Assembly (NCBI RefSeq): GCF_032362555.1
Contig: NC_083530.1
Span: forward strand, 2,758,001 to 2,822,000
From: Amyelois transitella
Lineage: Eukaryota > Arthropoda > Insecta > Lepidoptera > Pyralidae
Reading direction: 5' to 3'
Length of the DNA: 64,000 nucleotides
Shown here: positions 57,087 through 64,000 of the stretch, piece after piece
Numbering within the stretch: the first letter of the stretch is position 1
Layout: each line of letters starts with the position of its first letter
Program-made: the position numbers and the translations under genes
Notes under the pieces: model-generated
What the model saw: only the letters and a program-made list of their open reading frames with translations
Database searches by the model: none
What the model was told of the DNA's origin: nothing

Positions 57087-59404
57087 ATATATCTTGGTAA
57101 CCACTGATCTTAGATCATGATCTGAAACCACTTCTTGCGAATATTCAAATCCATCGGCATAGAAAAAAACAGGTTCGTAGGAGATTTTATTGTTGTATTA
57201 GTTAATTGAGGCACTGCACAACATTTATAGGAACTCATTTTAATAATTTTTCACACATATGATGTGGCACAAGTTAAATAAAACAAGAGAAAATCAAAAC
57301 TTTTCGAAACACCAACAAGCTTTGTATGATATTTACACGAAATTTACGTCACTGCATGCCATGGCCGCCATATTGCTAAAAGTCGCGTTTTGGCGGCATA
57401 TTTGAATATTGCATTTTCTTTTTCGATTTTTTAATAAAATAGCTGTAATAAAGGCAGAAAAGTATTTTTGTAGGGCTCCTTATAAACAAATAAATAGCCT
57501 AAGATAGTTTTTATAACTTTGTCAAATAGCCTATTCTCTTTTTACGTCAACCATGGGAAAGATATAGAGTGTTTAAAGTGCCGGTAACTTAACTGAAAAT
57601 GAAATATTACACAAGATACCTACTATTTTTTTTTTCATAATGTAACCGATTTTATATTTCTTTGTATAAAATGTATCTGTGCCCACTCTTAGCTCCGAAT
57701 CCAATAACAAACTTAAGTGATAATTCACGATTTAGACACGACGCTAATTCATTTATTTTTCGCCTTAGTTTCTAAATACTTAAAGGCTATTTTTCAAAAA
57801 ATAATGTAAATGCATAATAAATTGTACAAATTCATGACAGGTTTTTAATGAGCTAAGATTCCTCTAGGCATCGTGTAAACAGCCAAAGCGAGTGTCTTTT
57901 TTCAAACTGAATTACGAAGAAACCATTTTTTCTTGCCATGATGCCGCACTCAAATCACCTGCGCCCTGCGTACGCGCAGGTAGCGCGCACACACCCAAAT
58001 GTGTATGTGTGTGTATGACAATAATGTGTGCGTGTGATATCAAAAACATAATAAGTAGATATTCTAAAGCGTATTTAGAATTTGTTATGCGTAGATGGAG
58101 AAATATTTTTCTTGGGTATTAGAACTTGAATGATAATGAGTTTTATTTATAGATTGGACAAGACTCGCTCCATAATATACCCCGACATATCCACATCGAT
58201 ACAGACACAAACATACATTTAACTATTTATCCGTTACGGGGTTGACAGAACCAAGTCTCGAAAAGACCGTAGGCCACGTTGAGTTGCATTAGGTACTTTA
58301 GACGGAATCGAGATTCAACATACAGACATACATATGGTCACGTCTATATCCCTTGCGGGGAAGACAGAGCCAACAGTCTCGAAAAGACTGACAGGCCACG
58401 TTTAGCTATTTAGCTTAATGATAGAATTGAGATTCAAATAGTGACAGGTTCCTAGCCCATCGACTAAAAGAAAAATCTTAATTTTATATTTGCCTTAATT
58501 GACTCTTACAATCTGTACGGAAATAGGTAGCACACATAAGGTTTCAACTTTTCTTAACTAATATAGAAGCTTGCACTTGAGGAATGTGCTCCTATTTCCG
58601 TGTGGTTCCCGGCAGTGCCGTGCGGTTCCCGGTGGTATTAGCTACTATTTACGCTAGGTACTTTATTAGGTAGGTAACTAACCTATACATTTTTTCGTCT
58701 CCGTTTCTTTCGTGCCAATGCCTATTCTACTCAAACGATAAAGTACGTACAGTAACCAAAATAGTGATCAAATTATTGACCTTTAAATATTTACCGCTTG
58801 TCAGTAAAATGCTCGTTTTGTTTTCTTTGGTAAAACCCAGTTATAGTCCCGTAGTACGTAGGCCTTGCATACTTTTGCCATTAATTAAAAAAACTGGTTT
58901 GAGCAGATTTGTATTTATATCTTGTGAGACCAACAACTTTCTTACTCACGACTGTTGTAAAGTGTAGTGTGGTACCTACTAGGCACTTTAAGTATAGGTA
59001 GGACTATGTACCTCAATTCTATCATTAGGCCAAAAGAGCTGAACGTAGCCCGTCAGCCTTTCAAGATTGCTGGCTCTGTCTACCCCGCAAGGGATATAGA
59101 CGTGATTATATGGATGGATGGATGGTAGGACTACCTTGATCTCCTCACATATTTTGTGACCAAAGGACCTAATTATAATAATGTAATAATCTTTTTTACC
59201 CACTCCTGGATTTGTCATAGTCCGAGGCGGCATGTTTTAAATGAAAAGCGGGATAAAAACCTACGGAGTACTTTTCGATTATCACATTCAGAGAAAATGA
59301 AAACTGAAAATAATATTGTTCTCTATGCCTCGTTTGGAGACGTCAACGTCAGTGTCATAAATAGTTATCACTTTGCTCTATGGTTGATGCCATAGGGATG
59401 TGAC
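57087..59404. other. Intergenic, Rep-A fragments
   Basis: Rep-A copies at about 58205-58330 and 58330-58500 (antisense, in tandem) and 59010-59130 (sense). Short Rep-A heads occur twice in a row at 58598-58640. A GT-rich stretch is at about 57995-58040. No gene seen. Confidence 0.5.
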
Positions 59405-59580
59405 TTACGTAGCGTTGCCGAACTATCGATAGATGATCCCAGAAATTATCTGCAATATCGAAAGGCCTATCGATACTTTCCATAGTTTACGCCTACCAAT
59501 AGTACGCTTGCCCTCGATACTATTTCATAACTATCGATGCTATTGATTTTACTGAGCTATCGGTAGCAGACAATCGATCG
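59405..59580. promoter_or_regulatory. Cluster of TATCGATA-type motifs
   Basis: CTATCGATAG, CTATCGATAC, CTATCGATGC and CAATCGATCG within 175 bp, about 700 bp upstream of FAM98. TATCGATA is the DREF/BEAF-type element of insect housekeeping promoters. A similar cluster at 46680-47085 shares GTTGCCGAACTATCGATAG, so a repeat origin is also possible. Confidence 0.4.
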
Positions 59581-60180
59581 GCAATATTAGACATTATACA
59601 TTTATGCATACGTTAATATTTCAGTCTGTTCCAAATTTAAAATTATTTAAGTTAGTACCATAAATGTTGTCTAAAGGAAAGACTAATTAGGTAAACTAAA
59701 ACGACGAAAAACTAGCAAACTGTGATTATTTGAATCACAATTTCATTACTAAGTAAGACAAACAGATAAACGAGGACCTTTATGTGTATTTCTCTTCCTC
59801 AATTTTTTTGGATTAAGTAACTCACGTTTTTGCAGTGTATCACAAATTTTCAATTATATTTTGCGATATAAGGATACTGTATAAAATCTAATTTTACTTA
59901 CTGCCAAATTTGAAAGAAAATTTCGGTAGGTAATTGATCCCTGTCCTACTAATACTAACACTTTACTTAGTCGACATCAAATTATCGACATTTCCATTCC
60001 CTTCGTTGTTGGCCATCTTTCATCTGTCATCCAGAATTCCAGATCCTGCTTGTCTTGAAGACACGGCACGGCATCGATTCCATAAAATAGTAGAAATTAA
60101 CGCCTACGCTTTTTTGTTTTGTGGAATTAGACGCCAATTATAATATTTTTTTAACTAATTCGTCGGTTTCCTGAAAAAAA

Positions 60181-63100
60181 ATGGAAACTGATATCTTGGA
60201 CAGTCTCAATGATTTAGGGTAAGTTCACTGGGATAGTCACTCATTTTTACATTTTGGACCATAATATTAGTTTTTTTATATAAGTAAGTCAATTATATCC
60301 ATTCGTGTGCTCTTTATAAATGTTTTGTAAATATTTTGGTTAGTGATTTATTGTACTTGTCGTTAAAATACATTTACTTACATAGGTTAGAATTTCCATC
60401 TGGAATCTTAGATAGATAGATAAAACTATTTGTTGCACCATAACAGTAAAATATACAAAACAGTTAGAGATAAGATTGCATTAGCGATAAGTATATATTG
60501 CTAATGCAATCTTATTGACAGATATAGGAAGGTAACTAAACCTAATAATAATTGTGTAATTATCTAGCTGAAGTTATTAATTTTAGCCTTGAGTACGAGT
60601 CAAGGGTCCATCCTACGTAATTTTCAAAAGTTTAAATGGTCCCTGAAGAAAAAATCAATACAAACAATTACCTAAATTTCAATTTGTTAAAATCAATTTA
60701 AAAAATAAATTAGGCTTCTTGAAAGTCATTTTAACTAAATGAAGGATACTTGAAAATCATTTTAACTAAAAGAAGGCTACTTTTAAGTAATTTAAACAAA
60801 ATGTAGGCTACTTGAAAGTCATTTTAACTAAATGAAGGCTACTTGAAAGGCATTTTAACTGAATTAAGACATTGAAAATCATTTTAACTAAAAGAAGGCT
60901 TCTTAAAAGTAATTTTAACTAAATGAAGGCTCTTGAAAATTATTTTAACTAACTGAAAGCTACTTGAAAGTCATTTTAACTAAATAAAGGTTACTTGAAA
61001 ATAATTTTAATTAAAAGAAGGCTACTTGAAAGTCATTTTAACTAAACGAAGGCTACTTGAAAGTCATTTTAACTGACTCTAAAAGTTTTCCCTACCAGTC
61101 AACCAGAATAAAGTCAGGTGTTTATTTGAGCTCTAAAACAAAGTAATCTTAAAATTATTTGTCCTCTCTTGGTTTTCAGTTATGAAGGCCCGCTCAAAGA
61201 TGAAGTAGCTTTACTCAAAGCCCTAGATGGAGGCGCCAAGTCTCTGGAGTTCACAAAGCTAGTCCACATCTTAGCTTCGGAACTAAAAAGGCTTTGTAAC
61301 ATGGAAGAGACGATAAATATAATGAATGATCCGGAAGAAAGTGTCGCTTTTCTATTGGAGTTGAGTTCATTTTTGAAGGAACTGGGATGTCCGTACAAGA
61401 AGTTGGTTATAGGTAATTATTTTTATTATATTTATATTACATAGCTATAGATTAGTTTTTATAGTTGGTGGTTGAATCAGTAAGGTGCTCGGTGAAAATG
61501 CGTGATTGGACACGAAAATACAACCTCCGCTCATCATCGTAGGAGCCGCGGTTCCCCAGAAATCACTCCTAGCCTGGCGGAAAACTTTCCTGTGCCGAGC
61601 CCGAATCATTGCTCCCTCTAACTGTAGCTGGCACGCGCGACGCCGTTTTTATCGCGCGAACAACTATCGCTGTTTCGCTTTTTATTATTCCGTCAAACTG
61701 ATCAGCGATAGTTCTTCGCGCGATATAAACGGCGTCTCGGTTGGTGATGGGGAAGGCAAGGAAGAACTAAAATAAAATTATCTTAATGTCAGGTCACATG
61801 TCATCTCGATTGCAAACTAAGGAGGATCGCATACTTTTACTGGATTATCTGATATCGGAGCTTATGGCTGCCCGGATGGTCAACATTGACAGGCCGAAGG
61901 ATAAGCAGGGATCGGCCATGGAAATTGTTATGGTAAGTGACCATTTACCTTTGTTTTTTCTGATTGAGAATGAACAGATTTATCGTATATTTATTATTCA
62001 TAATTTATCTAATAATTTGATTTATTATGTAAATTATGAACCCATGGATGTCGTAAAAGGCGAATAAGGGAATAGGCTTATAAACTTCGGATTCCTCTTG
62101 TAGGCGATGGGCTAGCAACCTGACACTATTTGAATCTCAATTCCATCATTTAACCATACAGGTGAACATGGCCTTTGATTTCTCAAAACTGCGGGCTCAG
62201 TCTACCCCGCCAGTGATATAAACATGACTATATGTATACGTATATTTCAATTTAGACTAAAATGTTAACTAAATTCAATCTATCTCTATTACAGCAAGAG
62301 TCGCCCACTGCGAAAGATCTGAAGGAAATTCTCATTTCGCTGAAATTTAACAAACCTCCGCCTAATATCACACCTCAAATGTTGTTCACGAAGTTGGAAG
62401 CTAAACTAAAGGACACACTGCAGAAAGAAGGTGAGACTCCCGGGTAGCATACCCGTGCAAAGCCGGGGTGGATCGCTAGTTTTATTTACGACATCCTTGG
62501 GATATGGAGTGGTCTTTTTGTGTTTTATATTGGTGCTGAGAACCACTCAGCACAAAATAATTCAATAAATCCATCCTATATGGATGGATTATTGAATTAT
62601 TCATCTCCCATGGATGTCGTAAAAGTCTTTCGAGACTGCTGGCTCTGTCTTTCCCTCCAGGTATTAGACGTGATTAAATGAATTCATTGATTTATTTACA
62701 GGCGATCAATTAGTAGGCAAGCCGTTATACAACAAAGCGTTGACGGATAAAGATTGGAAGCAACTAGAAACTAATTTCACTGAGATGTTTGAAGAGTATA
62801 GACTTAGAAGGGAAACCTTGATCACTAGACTGGAATGTACTATACAGAGTTTTGAGGTGAGCTACATTTATTTTTTTAGAATAAAATTGATTTATTCTCA
62901 AAATTGGATACAAGGTATCACTTAATGACGTCACATCACTTAAATCTAATTATATCTACTACCGCTTCCAAAGCGCATGTGTTAAAGAAGCGGCGGAACA
63001 AACTACACTGCAGCATTTTCATCGGACGTCAATATACAAATATAGATCTCTTAAATCTTAATCGTTGACGAATGCACATTGTCTACATTGAAAAACATGC

Positions 63101-63729
63101 ATGAATGTAGAACTAGTTATTTCAATAGAATTTATTTCTTGTCCGTATCTCTAGTATCTCTTCTTCCTCCTAAAGTTAGTCTTGGTTACATCCTCAGCTA
63201 ACTGGAGAGTAGCCCGAGGTGTGTATTTGAAGTCAGATTTATACATGAAGCGATTCCCGTCTGATCTCCGCAACCTTTGCAGGGGAACTTAACCTGTATA
63301 GGATAATAGGATAATAGGTATATAATGGAGGACATCGTGGTCAGATATAATACCACTTAAATCTAGTAAATAAATTTCTTCATAGAGATTAGATCATACA
63401 TGGAATATTCTGATGAAAATATTGAATAATTTGGACAGAGCTCTTAGTCCGTCTTTTTACGCAAAAACAGCCCTGTTTTCTCTCTTTCCTGCTGAACATC
63501 TTGTGATAATATATATTTTATCTTTCAGTGGTCAGACCGCCTTAAAACGAAGAAGGACGTCATCCAATCAACGTATAGGCCCAAACGGGAACAGTTGAAA
63601 GTCAAGCCCAATGTGAAATTGTCAGACTTTTTAGCGGCACGCACTTCTCTGTTGCAAGTTGAGAAGACTTCCAGCGCGGCCGTTAGGAAGAATACTCAGA
63701 GTCAAGTGAACAAAGTTATCATTGGAACG
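60181..63729 (+). CDS. FAM98: FAM98 family protein (tRNA ligase complex), first six exons
   Basis: Exons 60181-60218, 61180-61412, 61793-61932, 62295-62430, 62702-62856 and 63529-63729 all join in phase with GT-AG sites, giving 301 residues; the 3' end lies beyond the window. METDILDSLNDLGYEGPLKD matches the FAM98 start. LELSSFLKELGCPYKKLVIG, QTKEDRILLLDYLISELMAA, GKPLYNKALTDKDWKQLETN and EYRLRRETLITRLECTIQSF follow the family order. FAM98B in vertebrates belongs to the RTCB-DDX1 tRNA-splicing ligase complex; FAM98A is an arginine-methyltransferase partner. The missing part should be the Gly/Arg-rich tail. Introns hold a minisatellite (1), Rep-C with an inverted repeat (2), Rep-A (3, 4) and Rep-B (5). 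Confidence 0.92.
60470..60515. repeat. Perfect 16-bp hairpin in FAM98 intron 1
   Basis: ATAAGATTGCATTAGC and GCTAATGCAATCTTAT separated by 14 nt. Confidence 0.8.
60714..61077. repeat. Minisatellite in FAM98 intron 1
   Basis: About 12 degenerate copies of a 28-31 bp unit, GAAGGCTACTTGAAAGTCAT followed by TTTAACTAAAT, fill most of the distal intron up to about 100 bp before exon 2. Confidence 0.9.
61500..61740. repeat. Rep-C copy joined to a 34-bp inverted repeat
   Basis: The Rep-C part (ATCATCGTAGGAGCCGCGGT) runs to about 61620. Arms 61639-61672 and 61703-61736 are inverted repeats with two mismatches around 30 nt, GC-rich (ATCGCGCGAA). Confidence 0.7.
62040..62240 (+). mobile_element. Rep-A copy in FAM98 intron 3
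   Basis: 5'-truncated sense copy from CCCATGGATGTCGTAAAAGG to AACATGACTATATGTATACG. Confidence 0.75.
62447..62690. repeat. Composite of Helitron end, two opposed Rep-A pieces and a hairpin in FAM98 intron 4
   Basis: ACCCGTGCAAAGCCGGGGTG..CTAG is a Helitron-type end. An antisense Rep-A end (to 62553) then meets a sense Rep-A piece (from about 62605) across a hairpin at 62556-62601 (20-bp arms, one bulge). Confidence 0.55.
63160..63330 (+). repeat. Rep-B copy in FAM98 intron 5
   Basis: Contains CTTCTTCCTCCTAAAGTTAG and GATCTCCGCAACCTTTGCAG, shared with the other Rep-B copies. Confidence 0.55.
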
Positions 63730-63769
63730 GTAAGTGAATATAATATATATATTTTAATCTGTTAATACA

Positions 63770-64000
63770 AAAGTGCCTTGTGATCCCGGCACAAATAGGA
63801 AAAAAGAATAGTGACTAGTCCATTCTTTCCCATGGTTGTCGTAAAAGGCGACTAAGGGATAGGCTTATAAACTTGGGATTCTTCTTTTATGGCGTTGGGC
63901 TAGCAACCTGTCACGATTTGAATGTCAATTCCACCATTAAGCCATGCAGCTGAATGTGGCCTTTCAGTCTTTTCAAGACTGTTGGCTCTTTCTATCTCGT
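63770..64000 (+). mobile_element. Rep-A copy cut by the window edge
   Basis: Sense copy starting GTGCCTTGTGATCCCGGCAC; reaches TTCAAGACTGTTGGCTCTTT at the edge. Confidence 0.8.

Overview
The window is eukaryotic and almost certainly lepidopteran (moth or butterfly). Genes are split by GT-AG introns. The DNA is AT-rich and crowded with repeat types typical of Lepidoptera: a tRNA-headed SINE, TC...CTAG Helitron-like elements ending in GAAGCCGGGGCGGGTCGCTAG-type termini, and a very abundant SINE-like repeat of about 270 bp (called Rep-A here). No bacterial-style operon, CRISPR array or phage signal was seen.

Layout. (1) 1-4808, plus strand: 3' part of a coiled-coil protein gene. It has several alternative 3' exons whose splice phases put the last exon in different reading frames. 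(2) 6219-7013, plus: a complete two-exon CRIPT gene. (3) 8575-18252, plus: a tandem cluster that looks like an undescribed family of secreted cysteine-rich proteins. Two full multi-exon genes (8575-11335 and 16444-18252) flank three partial or decaying Cys-module exons (12142, 13101 and about 14275). The module C-x7-C-x3-C-x7-C-x4-C-x11-C-x3-C is exact in both full genes. This is my main candidate for a new system. (4) 20409-55891, minus: a five-exon gene for a single-pass membrane protein of about 1524 residues. It has a signal peptide, a very short ectodomain, one membrane span, one PDZ domain with a GLGF loop, and about 1300 residues of disordered tail. Its first intron is about 22.6 kb and consists largely of repeats. 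(5) 56677-56804, plus: an orphan first exon resembling insect YqaJ/SWIM-type proteins, with a Rep-A copy inserted at its splice donor. (6) 60181-63729, plus: six exons of FAM98 (tRNA ligase complex family); the gene continues beyond the window.

Repeats. Rep-A occurs about 35 times. Two copies have clear 10-11 bp target-site duplications, and the 3' tail closely resembles that of a LINE remnant family (LINE-F) also present here, suggesting a SINE-LINE partnership. Other families: Rep-B (unclassified), Rep-C (one copy with 21-bp inverted termini), Helitron-like elements, a tRNA-derived SINE, a reverse-transcriptase remnant, microsatellites, and a 31-bp minisatellite in FAM98 intron 1. About a dozen short, nearly perfect hairpins and one 261-bp nested palindrome are scattered through the window.

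The genes do not form one pathway: CRIPT (PDZ ligand), FAM98 (RNA processing), the PDZ membrane protein and the Cys-rich cluster are simply neighbours. All exon joins were made by eye from splice consensus and reading phase. Nothing was checked against transcripts or databases.
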